Below, piece by piece: positions 1 through 9,390 of a stretch of 64,000 nt of DNA. How positions within the stretch are numbered: position 1 is the stretch's first letter; the number at the start of each line of letters is the position of its first letter. Source of the stretch: an uncultured Shewanella sp. GTDB taxonomy: Bacteria; Pseudomonadota; Gammaproteobacteria; Enterobacterales; Shewanellaceae. The notes below the pieces were generated by a model. That model had not been told where the DNA came from and did no database searches. It worked only from the letters and a program-made list of their open reading frames with translations. The translations under genes and the position numbers were made by a program. Where the stretch lies: the NCBI GenBank assembly GCA_947503555.1, contig CANNEE010000002.1, positions 124,001 through 188,000 of the forward strand, written 5' to 3'.

Positions 1-558
1 GCTTGGTTATCTAAGCGCATGGCTCATGAGCTTGAAGCCATGATTGGTTGCTTCTATGTACTGGCGGCCGTAACAGCAATGCTGTTGTTGGCGAATGACC
101 CACATGGCGGAGAGCTGCTTAAACAGCTAATGTCAGGACAGATCCTCTGGGTGGGTTGGTCTCAGCTGGTGCTGCCTGCCGTTGTCTATGGTTTAGTACT
201 TGCATTGATTTTAGTTAGACCTAAAGTGCTTGAAGGCCCTGCTTTCTACCTGTTATTTGCGATAGTGATAACGCTATCTGTGGAGCTAGTGGGCGTTTAT
301 CTTGTCTTTAGCACCCTTATTCTTCCAGCTTTAGCATTAAATGCGTATGTGGGAAGAGGGGCTTTAGCTTGGGCTTATATGGTTGGTTTAGTCGGCTATG
401 TATTCGGCCTTTGGCTTTCTGCTAGTTTAGATTTACCAAGTGGTGCAGCGATCGTTGCAACATTGGCCATGAGCGCGTTAGTCTTTAGACTTGGGTTGAG
501 TCGACTTTTATCTAATCACAACAAAGAGTTGATAAAGCCGAATAATCCTGCAAGCTAG
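1..558 (+). CDS. Metal ABC transporter permease, ABC-3 family (5' end outside window)
   Basis: This is the C-terminal part of an inner-membrane permease of the ABC-3 (ZnuB/MntB-like) family, which moves Zn2+, Mn2+ or a related metal across the membrane with an ATPase and a periplasmic binding protein. The frame is open from base 1 and the first ATG at 19 is probably internal. About 185 residues are visible, with five or so hydrophobic segments. The segment around residues 85-110 of the visible part (SVELVGVYLVFSTLILPALA) matches the conserved ABC-3 region. The partner genes should lie upstream of the window. The metal cannot be told from this fragment. Confidence 0.75.
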   Translation, partial: AWLSKRMAHELEAMIGCFYVLAAVTAMLLLANDPHGGELLKQLMSGQILWVGWSQLVLPAVVYGLVLALILVRPKVLEGPAFYLLFAIVITLSVELVGVYLVFSTLILPALALNAYVGRGALAWAYMVGLVGYVFGLWLSASLDLPSGAAIVATLAMSALVFRLGLSRLLSNHNKELIKPNNPAS

Positions 559-583
559 TTTTTACTTTGAGCTAAAATAATAC

Positions 584-617
584 AAAGCGAGTCCCTTATA
601 TTGGATTCGCTTTTTTA
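584..617 (+). terminator. Rho-independent terminator after the metal permease gene
   Basis: AAGCGAGTCC pairs with GGATTCGCTT (one G-T pair) around an 8-base loop and is followed by TTTTTTA. It sits about 30 bases after the permease stop codon. Confidence 0.75.
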
Positions 618-732
618 TTGCGTACAAGTGTACGCTTAAAATTCGTGAGCTCGTTAACTCGGTTGCAACAAAAGATTGAGTCACTCAAGTATGCTGGCTA
701 TACTGTCGCCAAATATCTAGCTGGAGTTAGCC

Positions 733-1476
733 TTGCTTTTAGTCATAAGATCCATATTACTTATGGTACTTTTACTCCTTGCCTTTGTTTTTGGTGGACT
801 TTTTTGTTTGCTAAGACCTATGCATAGAGACAATGTACATATGTTCGCCAAGATGTTTTCTGCAGTGACTCCTATTCTAGGAGTAAAAGTCATTTTGCGA
901 AAACCTTCTCAGGTCAATGAAGAACCATGTATTTATCTCGCTAATCACCAGAATAATTATGATGTCTTTACCCATACGGCTATGGTGCCAAAGGGGACTG
1001 TCAGTTTAGGTAAGAAAAGTCTCGCTTGGATGCCTTTTTTTGGTCAGATGTACTGGTTATCGGGAAACATACTGATCGATAGAAAAAACCGTAGCCGCGC
1101 CTTTGATACCATGGCGCAAACAGTGCGCAAGATTAAAGAGAAGTGTCTGTCTATCTGGATTTTCCCTGAAGGCACTCGTTCCCGCGGTAGGGGGCTGTTA
1201 CCTTTCAAGGCTGGGGCATTCCATACAGCGATAGCGGCAGGTGTGCCTATGGTGCCAGTATTAGCGTCGAATCAGTGCGATATCAAGTTGAATCGTTGGA
1301 ACAATGGTGTTGTCATTATCGAGATGATGGAGCCAGTGAAAACAGAAGGTTTAACTAAATCTAATGCTAAAGAGTTATCGGCTAGAATCCATCAAGCTAT
1401 GTCTGACAAGCTTGAGCAATTAAATCGCGAAGCTGCCGCATTAATGGGTAAACCCTTGGCTTCGAATGGCGTATAA
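733..1476 (+). CDS. plsC: 1-acyl-sn-glycerol-3-phosphate acyltransferase (PlsC family)
   Basis: Transfers an acyl chain to lysophosphatidic acid to make phosphatidic acid, the second acylation of phospholipid synthesis, at the inner membrane. The N-terminus is a strong membrane anchor (residues 1-28). The acyltransferase box NHQNNYD has the HX4D pair H72 and D77, and FPEGTR at 144-149 is the glycerol-phosphate binding motif. The TTG start at 733 is preferred because GGAG lies 6 bases upstream and it keeps the full anchor; the next start, ATG 763, would cut the anchor. The length of 247 residues is normal for the family. It lies 32 bases before rraB. Genomes of this group often have several plsC homologues, so it may not be the main one. 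Confidence 0.88.
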   Translation: MLLVIRSILLMVLLLLAFVFGGLFCLLRPMHRDNVHMFAKMFSAVTPILGVKVILRKPSQVNEEPCIYLANHQNNYDVFTHTAMVPKGTVSLGKKSLAWMPFFGQMYWLSGNILIDRKNRSRAFDTMAQTVRKIKEKCLSIWIFPEGTRSRGRGLLPFKAGAFHTAIAAGVPMVPVLASNQCDIKLNRWNNGVVIIEMMEPVKTEGLTKSNAKELSARIHQAMSDKLEQLNREAAALMGKPLASNGV

Positions 1477-1508
1477 TCAGCGCCAATTATTTTGTTAGGA
1501 GACAGAGA

Positions 1509-1895
1509 ATGTCGATTAAACGCCAGCTAGAAGAGCAGCGAGAAGAGAATCGCGACATAGTCAATGCTCTACTTGAAGATGGCTCTGAGCCAGATGCAGA
1601 GTATATCATTGAGCACCATTTTGCTTCGACCAACTTTGACCGTTTAGAAAAAGCCGCTGTGGACGCTTTTAAGTTAGGTTTTGAAGTGAACGATGCTGAA
1701 GAGATGGAACTAGAGAATGGTCAAATTATCTATTGTTTCGATGCTATAGCTCATCACAAGCTAGATATCGAAATGCTGGATAAAGCCGTAGAGCAGTTGA
1801 TTGAGTTGGCTCAAAAGCAGAAAGTTGATTATGACGGTTGGGGCACCTATTTTGTTGGTGACGACCCAGAAGTAGAAGACGATACCGTGCACTAG
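1509..1895 (+). CDS. rraB: Regulator of ribonuclease E activity B
   Basis: RraB is a small acidic cytoplasmic protein that binds RNase E, inhibits it and changes the composition of the degradosome. The 128-residue length, very acidic composition, the N-terminal stretch around residues 1-25 and the C-terminal YDGWGTYF segment fit the RraB (YjgD) family. The start has a good ribosome site (AGGAGA, about 6 bases upstream). It may be co-transcribed with plsC, 32 bases upstream, and it ends at a strong bidirectional hairpin. Confidence 0.9.
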   Translation: MSIKRQLEEQREENRDIVNALLEDGSEPDAEYIIEHHFASTNFDRLEKAAVDAFKLGFEVNDAEEMELENGQIIYCFDAIAHHKLDIEMLDKAVEQLIELAQKQKVDYDGWGTYFVGDDPEVEDDTVH

Positions 1896-1927
1896 TCATT
1901 TTATCTATGACATAAAAAATATGACAT

Positions 1928-1957
1928 AAAAAAGGAGAAGCTCAGCTTCTCCTTTTT
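1928..1957. terminator. Bidirectional terminator between rraB and the diguanylate cyclase gene
   Basis: AAGGAGAAGC pairs perfectly with GCTTCTCCTT around a TCA loop. The stem has A-runs on the left and T-runs on the right, so it can stop transcription from both converging genes. Confidence 0.8.
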
Positions 1958-1988
1958 GGTATTCACGGTAATTTATCCTTTGACTTAG

Positions 1989-2975
1989 TTACTCAGATAC
2001 TTCGTCATCATCCAAACTGGGCTCATAGATAACGCTTGCGTTTCTGCCTTGAGCTTTGGCTTTATACAGTGCTTTATCGGCTTGAGATAACCAGACTGAG
2101 CTATTGTCGATATGCTTCTCTAATCCTGCGATGCCTAAACTGATGGTACAGTTAATACTTTTCCCTTCATAAATCACACTTGAATTAGCGATTCTTTTAC
2201 GTAGCCGCTCGGTAAAATTAAGGGCTTCCTGCGCTTGCGTATCACTTAGGATGACAGCAAACTCTTCACCACCATAGCGACCTGCACAGTCGGTTTCCCT
2301 AAGTGACTTTCCAAGTAGGTGAGCGACATGCTGAATGACTTTATCACCTGCCATGTGGCCATAGTTATCATTGATTTTTTTGAAATTATCAATATCGAAC
2401 ATGATGAGACTACAGGGATTATTGTAGCGATGGAAACGCTCAAATTCGCGATTCATGCAGGATTGCCAGTGGCGACGATTATTGAGTTGGGTTAAACCAT
2501 CGGTTTGGCTTAGCTTTTCTAACTGCTGATTTGCAGCTTCGATTTGCAGGTTGTTGACGACAGTATCTGTGACATCATAAATGATAAGGCTAATATGGGT
2601 GACTTGACCCGTAAGCGATGCCAGCGGTAGCAGGGTGACGTTCTGATACATGTGATCGGCACGGCCTGTGATTGGGCGATAGTTTTTAAATTTGAATATG
2701 TAGGGCCTTTGCTCCCAACTGATAAAAGCGCGGTTTTTTAGTGCAAAAACTGACTCCATTTTCTGTTTCAGCCAAGTCGCAGGCAGATCGGGAAACTCGT
2801 CAAATAGGTTTTTGCCTTTAATGGAGTTGGGGGATACCCCACTATGATTCTCCATAAAACCATTCCAAAGCTGGATATTGAACTTGTCATCCAGCACCAC
2901 TAAGCCAACTTCTATGGTTTGTACCATATCGATGAGCCAGTGAAGTTCATTCATTGCATCTGCATTATTTGACAT
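1989..2975 (-). CDS. PAS-GGDEF diguanylate cyclase
   Basis: Makes cyclic di-GMP from two GTP. The 328-residue protein has an N-terminal PAS-like sensor (about 10-135), a short coiled linker (140-155) and a GGDEF domain (about 158-320). The active-site motif is GGEEF at 235-239. RETD at 226-229, exactly five residues before it, is the inhibitory I-site for product feedback. No membrane segment is seen, so it should act in the cytoplasm. It lies 27 bases downstream of a REC-CheX response regulator and both genes read in the same direction, so they are probably one operon and one signalling route. The input ligand is unknown. Confidence 0.88.
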   Translation of the reverse strand: MSNNADAMNELHWLIDMVQTIEVGLVVLDDKFNIQLWNGFMENHSGVSPNSIKGKNLFDEFPDLPATWLKQKMESVFALKNRAFISWEQRPYIFKFKNYRPITGRADHMYQNVTLLPLASLTGQVTHISLIIYDVTDTVVNNLQIEAANQQLEKLSQTDGLTQLNNRRHWQSCMNREFERFHRYNNPCSLIMFDIDNFKKINDNYGHMAGDKVIQHVAHLLGKSLRETDCAGRYGGEEFAVILSDTQAQEALNFTERLRKRIANSSVIYEGKSINCTISLGIAGLEKHIDNSSVWLSQADKALYKAKAQGRNASVIYEPSLDDDEVSE

Positions 2976-3002
2976 AGCTTATCGCCCAGCCTTAGGAATT
3001 AG

Positions 3003-3998
3003 TTAATCGAGTAAATAGCCAAGTTTGAAGTTCATGGTTGGAATCGAATCTTCGGTAAAGAGGAGTAATAGATCGCACTGAATGTTGTAGTCTTCGATGC
3101 GATAGTTGATTTCCATGGCTAGGGTTCGTTGCCATTTGGCTGAGTTATCATGGATTAGGTCGTTGACTGTGCAATGACGGCCTAATACAACTGGGTGGGA
3201 TTGACTGAAGTTCATATCCAATTGCTCAGATATGCCATTGAGAAAGGCACCGATAAGCACATTACCAGTGTCAATCATGACTTCAATCTCGGTGTTGTCA
3301 TCTTCAGGATTCGCCAGCTTCATTAATTTGGCCATATCTTGAAAACTTGAGTCGTGGAATAGCAGCAGCGCTTCTCCCGCGACTCCTGCGCCAATAAAAC
3401 CTTGGCATAGTGCTGAGACAGTAGGATTTTCTTCCGTTGCCTTCAATGCCATGGTCAACTCGCTAACTTCCAGCACGTTAACATTTGGAATTGGGAGTAC
3501 TACAAAGACGTCGAGTAGTTGGCTCAATAGATCGGCAGCGCGTCCCATAGCAACATTGGCAACTTCTTGGCAGGCATCGCGCATATCCACCTGGATCATG
3601 GGCTCATCATCTTCAACTTCGCCAAGAGCCAGTTCTAGAATGCCATATTCTTGCAAAATATTTTTGATGGCGTCTGCGCTAACCGGTTTTTGAATAAAGT
3701 CTAAAGCACCTAGGGCTTTGACTCTTTCATGGGCTTTGATTTGAATATCACCCGATACCACTATCACTAAAGCGGGTAGGTCTTGGCTTTGAATTATCTC
3801 TAGGACTTCATAGCCATCCATGACAGGCATATTGAGGTCGAGAAAGATAATTTCACCTTTGCCCGCTTTGACCGCTTCAATACCTTCTGCACCGTTGGTG
3901 GCATAGGTGATGTCGACATCCCACTCTTTAGGTAGAGTGCGAGCCATCTGTTTACGGGCGAGTGCCGAGTCGTCACAAATAAGAACTGGAATTGACAT
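3003..3998 (-). CDS. Response regulator with C-terminal CheC/CheX-like phosphatase domain
   Basis: Residues 1-120 form a receiver domain with acidic pocket D9-D10, phospho-acceptor D54 (FLDLNMPVMDG) and K103 in IQKP. The C-terminal half (about 140-325) resembles the CheC/CheX/FliY fold: it has two helical D/E-x-x-N type motifs, EVAN near 146 and DTGN near 260. In that family such motifs remove phosphate from CheY-P. The domain could act on its own receiver or on a CheY. The gene is first of an apparent operon with a diguanylate cyclase. It is not adjacent to a chemotaxis cluster in this window. Assignment of REC is firm; that of the CheX part rests on motif resemblance. Confidence 0.8.
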   Translation of the reverse strand: MSIPVLICDDSALARKQMARTLPKEWDVDITYATNGAEGIEAVKAGKGEIIFLDLNMPVMDGYEVLEIIQSQDLPALVIVVSGDIQIKAHERVKALGALDFIQKPVSADAIKNILQEYGILELALGEVEDDEPMIQVDMRDACQEVANVAMGRAADLLSQLLDVFVVLPIPNVNVLEVSELTMALKATEENPTVSALCQGFIGAGVAGEALLLFHDSSFQDMAKLMKLANPEDDNTEIEVMIDTGNVLIGAFLNGISEQLDMNFSQSHPVVLGRHCTVNDLIHDNSAKWQRTLAMEINYRIEDYNIQCDLLLLFTEDSIPTMNFKLGYLLD

Positions 3999-4411
3999 AG
4001 TGACTGGGACCTTAATTAACCTATAAATTCAAAAATGCTAAATCAAAATCTTGAACTGATTTTGGCATTCGCTAAAAAATTTGAGCCTAGTTACTTAGGC
4101 TAAATGTACAACAACAAGTTGGATAAACATTTCGCTCATCCGTAGCGCCAATAGGTTTATCTTTTGTATGTCACTTATTTTTATAATAGAAAATTATATT
4201 TTAAGCATAGTATAGGAGAACCCGCTCATCTTACTCCTAGCTCTGTTTTGGTGCAATTACCCCTTAACAGAATATAACTATCTTTACTGACCTGTTATCA
4301 AGGCAAACTCTTTCATTTTTGACGAAAGTCAATAAATTGGCGTCATGTTATAACTATTAGTTAAATATGCCAAACATGTTAACATCCTATCTGGACTGAC
4401 CAGGAGGTTTC
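3999..4411. other. Divergent intergenic region
   Basis: About 410 AT-rich bases between divergent genes, so it must hold promoters for the response regulator (minus) and the crotonase gene (plus). A small dyad, AGCCTA-N6-TAGGCT, lies at 4084-4101. A clear ribosome site, CAGGAGG, precedes ATG 4412. I could not place a convincing sigma-70 promoter by eye and saw no RNA gene or terminator. Confidence 0.4.
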
Positions 4412-5215
4412 ATGGATTGGAAATACGTAAAATTAGCAATAGAGGGTGAGCTGGCTTATGTGAGTCTTAATCGCCCCGAGAAGATGAATGCCATCAATTA
4501 CCAAATGTTTAAGGAGTTGGATAGTGTCATTAAACATCTTGGTCGGAATCGTCAACTTAGGGCGGTGATTCTATTTGGTGAAGGCGAGAATTTTAGTTCT
4601 GGGCTCGATGTCAAAAGTGTGGCCAAATCGCCTGCGAGCGCGGTGAAGTTATTGTTTAAGTGGCTACCAGGTAATGCAAATTTGGCTCAAAGAGTCTCAA
4701 TTGGTTGGCAGAGGTTACCTATTCCCGTTATTGCGGTGATTCATGGACGTTGCTATGGAGGCGGTACCCAGATCGCCTTGGGCGCTGACTTTAGAATTGC
4801 TACGCCTGATGCCGAGTTATCTATTATGGAAGCCAGGTGGGGACTGCTGCCAGATATGGCGGGGCTTGTAAATCTTAGGGAGATATTACCAAAAGATAAG
4901 GCGATGAAATTGAGCCTAACCGCAGAGGTGATCTCGGGTGATGCCGCTCACGAGATGGGCTTGGTGTCTATGCTTGATGATAAGCCTATGCAGGCGGCTA
5001 AGGCGTTAGCTCTGGAGCTAGCTAAGACCTCTCCAGATGCTACTGCTGCCATTAAACTTAGTATCAACTATAGCTGGTCAGCTTCGATTCGTAGTCTGTT
5101 AAGCCGTGAGTCTTGGAGTCAGGTGAAGCTACTATTGGGTAAGAACCGCTTAATCGCAGCAGTAAGACAAACCAAAGATCCGCAAAAGCCCTATAAGCCT
5201 CGCCAGTCTTGGTGA
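4412..5215 (+). CDS. Enoyl-CoA hydratase/isomerase (crotonase) family protein
   Basis: A 267-residue crotonase-fold protein expected to act on an acyl-CoA in the cytoplasm. The first oxyanion-hole segment (SSGLDV near 63-68) and the second (GRCYGGGTQIALGADF near 110-125) are clear. At the position of the first catalytic Glu of classical enoyl-CoA hydratase there is Gln (GGGTQIA instead of GGGCEL), while the second Glu is kept (SIMEARWG). With one of two acids missing, simple hydratase activity is doubtful; isomerase or other crotonase chemistry is possible. It stands alone, with no other beta-oxidation gene nearby. The start has a strong ribosome site. Confidence 0.82.
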   Translation: MDWKYVKLAIEGELAYVSLNRPEKMNAINYQMFKELDSVIKHLGRNRQLRAVILFGEGENFSSGLDVKSVAKSPASAVKLLFKWLPGNANLAQRVSIGWQRLPIPVIAVIHGRCYGGGTQIALGADFRIATPDAELSIMEARWGLLPDMAGLVNLREILPKDKAMKLSLTAEVISGDAAHEMGLVSMLDDKPMQAAKALALELAKTSPDATAAIKLSINYSWSASIRSLLSRESWSQVKLLLGKNRLIAAVRQTKDPQKPYKPRQSW

Positions 5216-5250
5216 TAATTTAGCGCTTTGCTTACTCTCTATTTAGCCCT

Positions 5251-6102
5251 TTATTTTACTATGCGGTAGGCAAAGCCCTCGATGACATCGAGGCAAGCCT
5301 GCCAAGCACTAGGGTTATTCAAATTTAGGCTAAGTTGGCGCTGTTGATAGCGCTTAGGTCTATTGTGTGGTGCCATAGACTTGCGTTGTGTCATTGTTAG
5401 CTGTGACAAGTGGTGGGCATCAGGGCTATGAATATCTAAGATGGGCATCTCTAGTTCGGCTAGGCTTTTAGCGAGTTGCGCATTTTGCTTAGCCGATTTC
5501 AAATAAGGGTTGATGACCACGAGAATATCCGGCTGTGGGATCTTCTTATCTTTTAGCAGTGAGATTGTTAATCCGGCGACTGTGTCTGACACGATCAGCA
5601 TGCGATGCCCTGGATAATCATTACCTATATCATCGAGTTGATTCAAACTTGCTATGAGATACTTGGTTTGAATATTAATTTGGGTGTCTAACGCTTCGTC
5701 AGAATAGTCAGGCATAGCTTGATTGTTAGGGTGGGAGAGCTGCTTACTACCAGCCTTAGAGACCTCTTCCGCGGCGGTTGCAAAGTTTGGGTGAGGAATG
5801 GCTTGTGGTGATTCTAGGCTTAGGCTAGTCCAACCTACGGGAGCCAATTCACGCCTAAGAAAGGCAATTAACCCTGGCGAGTCAGCTCCTTCACCTGCTG
5901 CAGGCAAAATTATCGCAGCGCCTATTTTCTTGAGCCCTCGCCATGGATTGACTAGCACTGTGCTAGCTTCACCTTGTATTTGAACCTGTTTGATTTGGGC
6001 TTCATCAATATAATGATATTGCCTAGGTTTTTCGGCAAAACTTGCTGTGCTTATGAGTAATAGCAAAAGGCAAGTGAATGTTAGTTTCATCTTGAGTTTC
6101 AC
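5251..6102 (-). CDS. Exported DUF3530-like alpha/beta-hydrolase-type protein
   Basis: A 283-residue protein with a cleavable signal peptide (hydrophobic residues 8-20, likely cut after SFA). It appears to match the DUF3530 family, an alpha/beta-hydrolase-like group of unknown substrate common in Shewanella and relatives: the strand IGAAIILPAAGEGAD (about 61-75), a middle strand HRMLIVSD near 166-173, and a late conserved HSPDAHH near 225-231. The usual nucleophile elbow GxSxG is not obvious, so catalysis is uncertain. It lies downstream of rapA on the same strand but is separated from it by a terminator. Confidence 0.65.
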   Translation of the reverse strand: MKLKMKLTFTCLLLLLISTASFAEKPRQYHYIDEAQIKQVQIQGEASTVLVNPWRGLKKIGAAIILPAAGEGADSPGLIAFLRRELAPVGWTSLSLESPQAIPHPNFATAAEEVSKAGSKQLSHPNNQAMPDYSDEALDTQINIQTKYLIASLNQLDDIGNDYPGHRMLIVSDTVAGLTISLLKDKKIPQPDILVVINPYLKSAKQNAQLAKSLAELEMPILDIHSPDAHHLSQLTMTQRKSMAPHNRPKRYQQRQLSLNLNNPSAWQACLDVIEGFAYRIVK

Positions 6103-6164
6103 GAATTTAGTTGAATATTGAATTCCAATATTGGGTATAACACTCCTTCAAACTCAGAGCAATA

Positions 6165-6192
6165 AAAAGCCCCGTAAAATAACAGGGCTTGT
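6165..6192 (-). terminator. Rho-independent terminator of rapA
   Basis: On the minus strand AAGCCCTGTTATTTTACGGGGCTTTTT folds as a GCCCTGT/ACGGGGC stem followed by a T-run, about 25 bases after the rapA stop. Confidence 0.75.
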
Positions 6193-6215
6193 ATTGGTTC
6201 TAAGTTGCTAAGGCT

Positions 6216-9122
6216 CTAGGTGTGACTGACAAGTACCACACGCACAGCGTCTAACTGCAGCTGGCAGTCATCCATATAGCCGTTAAGCTCTTGCATCTGG
6301 GACTTCAAATGGGTTAGCTCTTCATCACGAATATTTGGATTAACCGCTTTAAGGGACTCCAAACGCTCATATTCACCTGTGAGCTGAGTCGTCATTTGCT
6401 CTCTCGCCTGTTCAACTAGCTCGGTGAGGGCGCTTTGAGCATAGGTTTCACCTTGTGCAAACAGTGGATGTAGCATGGTTTGCGAGGCATTAACGAGTTT
6501 ACTGGCAATATGACGATTCACTGGACTTAGCTGCTTATCGAAGCTGTCATAATCTACCTTAACCGATAGATCATTGCCTGACTTATCAAGCAGTACTCGA
6601 ATAGGCGTCGGTGGCAGGTAACGATATAACTGGCTTGATTTTGGCGCAGTTGCATCAGCCATGAAGATCAGTTCCAGGAACAGGGTACCAGCAGGCAGCG
6701 CTTTATTTTTCAGTACCGCAACACTGGTGCTGCCAGTATCTGACGAGGTAATCAAATCAAGCCCTGTTTGTACTAGCGGATGCTCCTGACTGATAAAGGC
6801 AATATCATCACGAGATAATGCCGTTTCTCTATCAAAGGTGACAGTGATGCCATCTTCAGGTAGACCAGGATAGGTTGGGAACATCATATGCTCGCTCGGA
6901 CGAAGAATGATTGAGTTTTCACCTCTATCTTCTTGGTCGACCCCGATAATATCCCAAAGGCGGATCACTGAGCCGATAAGATCGGTATTCTCATCTCTTT
7001 GTGCTAAGCGTTCAACCAGAGCGTTGGCCTTGTCACCACCATGGCTATTGATCTCAAGTAACTTGTCTCGGCCTTGTTCCATCGCTTGCTTTAACTCTTT
7101 GTAACGAGTTTGAGTGTGATTAAGCAGGCGAGTCATCTCATCTTCATCGTCTTCAACAAGACGCAGCAGTAGTTCTTCGGCGAACTCATTAAACAGCACA
7201 TGTCCACTTGGGCAGGTGAGTTCAAAGGCGTTGAGTCCCTCATGGTACCAACGCATCAATCTTGCTTGGGCTGTGTCTTCTAGGTATGGCAAGTGAATAT
7301 TAACATCATTCTTCTGGCCGATACGGTCTAAGCGTCCGATACGTTGCTCTAGCAGATCTGGGTTTAGCGGCAGATCAAATAAGATCAGGTGGCTGGCAAA
7401 TTGGAAGTTACGGCCTTCAGAACCAATCTCTGAGCAGATAAGCGCTTGAGCCCCTGCATCTTCTTGAGCAAAGTAGGCACCGGCTTTATCACGCTCGATA
7501 ATCGACATGCCTTCATGGAAGACGGTAGCCTGAATACCTTCGCGAGTGCGCAATGCTTCTTCAAGGCTTAATGCGGTCGCCGCTTGGCTGGCAATAATAA
7601 GCACCTTTTTGCTGCGATGTGATTTCAAAAACTCGATCAACCAGTCGACCCTAGGATCGAATTTCCACCAGCTAGCGCTGTTTTCATCGAACTCTTGGTA
7701 CATCTTCTCTGGGCTGAGCGCCGTTGCCGCTTGAGATTGCAGATTCTGTGCGCCGCCCATCATAGCGCTTACCCTTGCTGCCGTGATGTATTGTTCCGGC
7801 ATTGGCTGAGGATAGGCGTTAAAGATACGTGTTGGAAAGCCTTTCACTGCAGCTCGGCTGTTACGATAAAGGATGCGACCTGTACCGTGACGATCGAGTA
7901 GCTCTTGTAGTAGTTCACTGCGGGCTTGCTCTCTTTGCCCTTCATCGACTTGTGTGTCTTGAATGAGGCGAATACTTGGGCTGATATCTTTTTCGCTCAA
8001 TAGCTCAGTTAAGCTATTAATGGCTGCATCTGACAGTTTCTCGCCCGAGCTAAGCGCTTCTGCTGCCTGCGCAACATCTTTATAGCTATCTTCCTCATTA
8101 ATGAAGGCTTGATAGTCGTAGAAACGGTCTGGATCGAGCAGACGCAAGCGTGCAAAGTGACTTTGATGGCCAAGCTGATCTGGTGTAGCGGTCAGCAGTA
8201 ATACGCCTGGAATAGCCTGACTTAGGGCATCGACCACCTGATAAGCGCGACTTGGTTTCTCTTCAGACCACTCAAGATGATGGGCCTCATCGACCACCAT
8301 AAGATCCCAGTCGGCGTCGATAGCTTGGTCGAGACGTTTCTTTTTACGTAGCAGCTCAAGTGAGCAGATAACTAACTGCTCTGTATAGAAAGGGTTATCG
8401 TTATCAGCATAGGCTTCAACACATCTGTCTTCATCAAACACAGAGAAGCGCAGGTTAAAGCGGCGTAGCATCTCGACTAACCATTGATGACGTAAAGTGT
8501 CCGGTACTATGATAAGTACTCGTTCGGCACGGCCTGTTAGCAGTTGCTGGTGGATAATTAATCCTGCTTCAATGGTTTTACCTAGACCGACTTCGTCGGC
8601 GAGCAACACTCTAGGGGCAAAACGTCGACCTACTTCATGGGCGATCCATTGTTGGTGTGGAATTAAACCAACTCTGGGCCCCTGTAACCCGAGTAGGTCC
8701 GATGTGGCTAATTTATGGCGTAACAACTGACTTTGGTATCTAACACCAAAGCGGTCGAGCCTATCGACTTGGCCAGCAAAAAGCTTGTCTTGTGGCTTAT
8801 TCAGACGAATATTATGGCTAAGCAGGGTTTCCCTCAGTGAGACCTCTTCACCTGTTTCCGCGTGGACGCCATGATAGAGCAAGAGCCCTTGTTTTTCTTC
8901 GACCTCGCTGACCGTCATGCACCAGCCTTCATGGCTTTCAATTTTATCGCCAGGGTTGAACATGACCCGAGTTAATGGGGCATCATCACGGGCGAACATG
9001 CGATTTTCGTCGGCGGCAGGGAATAGTAGGCTGACCATACGGCCTTCGATTTGTACAACAGTTCCTAAACCAAGCTCTGACTCTGCATCACTTATCCAGC
9101 GTTGACCTAAGGCAAACGGCAT
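6216..9122 (-). CDS. rapA: RNA polymerase-associated ATPase RapA (HepA)
   Basis: A Swi2/Snf2-type ATPase that binds RNA polymerase and helps recycle it after transcription. The 968-residue length equals that of the E. coli protein. N-terminal Tudor-like domains (about 1-105) are followed by the two helicase lobes: Walker A GLGKT at 179-183, DEAH at 278-281, and the second lobe with the [11 protein letters not shown] motif VI near 590-605. The C-terminal half carries the RapA-specific region. The gene is monocistronic, divergent from the phoH-like gene and followed by its own terminator. Confidence 0.96.
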   Translation of the reverse strand: MPFALGQRWISDAESELGLGTVVQIEGRMVSLLFPAADENRMFARDDAPLTRVMFNPGDKIESHEGWCMTVSEVEEKQGLLLYHGVHAETGEEVSLRETLLSHNIRLNKPQDKLFAGQVDRLDRFGVRYQSQLLRHKLATSDLLGLQGPRVGLIPHQQWIAHEVGRRFAPRVLLADEVGLGKTIEAGLIIHQQLLTGRAERVLIIVPDTLRHQWLVEMLRRFNLRFSVFDEDRCVEAYADNDNPFYTEQLVICSLELLRKKKRLDQAIDADWDLMVVDEAHHLEWSEEKPSRAYQVVDALSQAIPGVLLLTATPDQLGHQSHFARLRLLDPDRFYDYQAFINEEDSYKDVAQAAEALSSGEKLSDAAINSLTELLSEKDISPSIRLIQDTQVDEGQREQARSELLQELLDRHGTGRILYRNSRAAVKGFPTRIFNAYPQPMPEQYITAARVSAMMGGAQNLQSQAATALSPEKMYQEFDENSASWWKFDPRVDWLIEFLKSHRSKKVLIIASQAATALSLEEALRTREGIQATVFHEGMSIIERDKAGAYFAQEDAGAQALICSEIGSEGRNFQFASHLILFDLPLNPDLLEQRIGRLDRIGQKNDVNIHLPYLEDTAQARLMRWYHEGLNAFELTCPSGHVLFNEFAEELLLRLVEDDEDEMTRLLNHTQTRYKELKQAMEQGRDKLLEINSHGGDKANALVERLAQRDENTDLIGSVIRLWDIIGVDQEDRGENSIILRPSEHMMFPTYPGLPEDGITVTFDRETALSRDDIAFISQEHPLVQTGLDLITSSDTGSTSVAVLKNKALPAGTLFLELIFMADATAPKSSQLYRYLPPTPIRVLLDKSGNDLSVKVDYDSFDKQLSPVNRHIASKLVNASQTMLHPLFAQGETYAQSALTELVEQAREQMTTQLTGEYERLESLKAVNPNIRDEELTHLKSQMQELNGYMDDCQLQLDAVRVVLVSHT

Positions 9123-9390
9123 TTTCTAACTCTCATCTACAGGGGAAACACAAAGGGCGCGTATGTTATACCAATATAGCTGATATTTAAATCCTATAAC
9201 TAGGCTATTTTTGTCATTACTAGCGAGCGCTCGAATGGCTAAAAAATTAGCGAGATTTAGTTAACAAACTATTGAGATTGTGTGATCTAAGGTATAAGTT
9301 AAACTTAAGGAAACGGCAAAATAGAGGCAAATTCACCAGTAAATTAACAGTCATTTAAAGCGTAAATGTTGAAGCCACAATGGAGGCGCC

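Noticed and set aside
618-827. 69-codon plus-strand frame before plsC
   Set aside because: It overlaps the plsC start in another frame and has no ribosome site; plsC has clear motifs.
9224-9233. Palindrome CGAGCGCTCG between rapA and the phoH-like gene
   Set aside because: A single 10-base palindrome is expected by chance at this scale and has no second copy.
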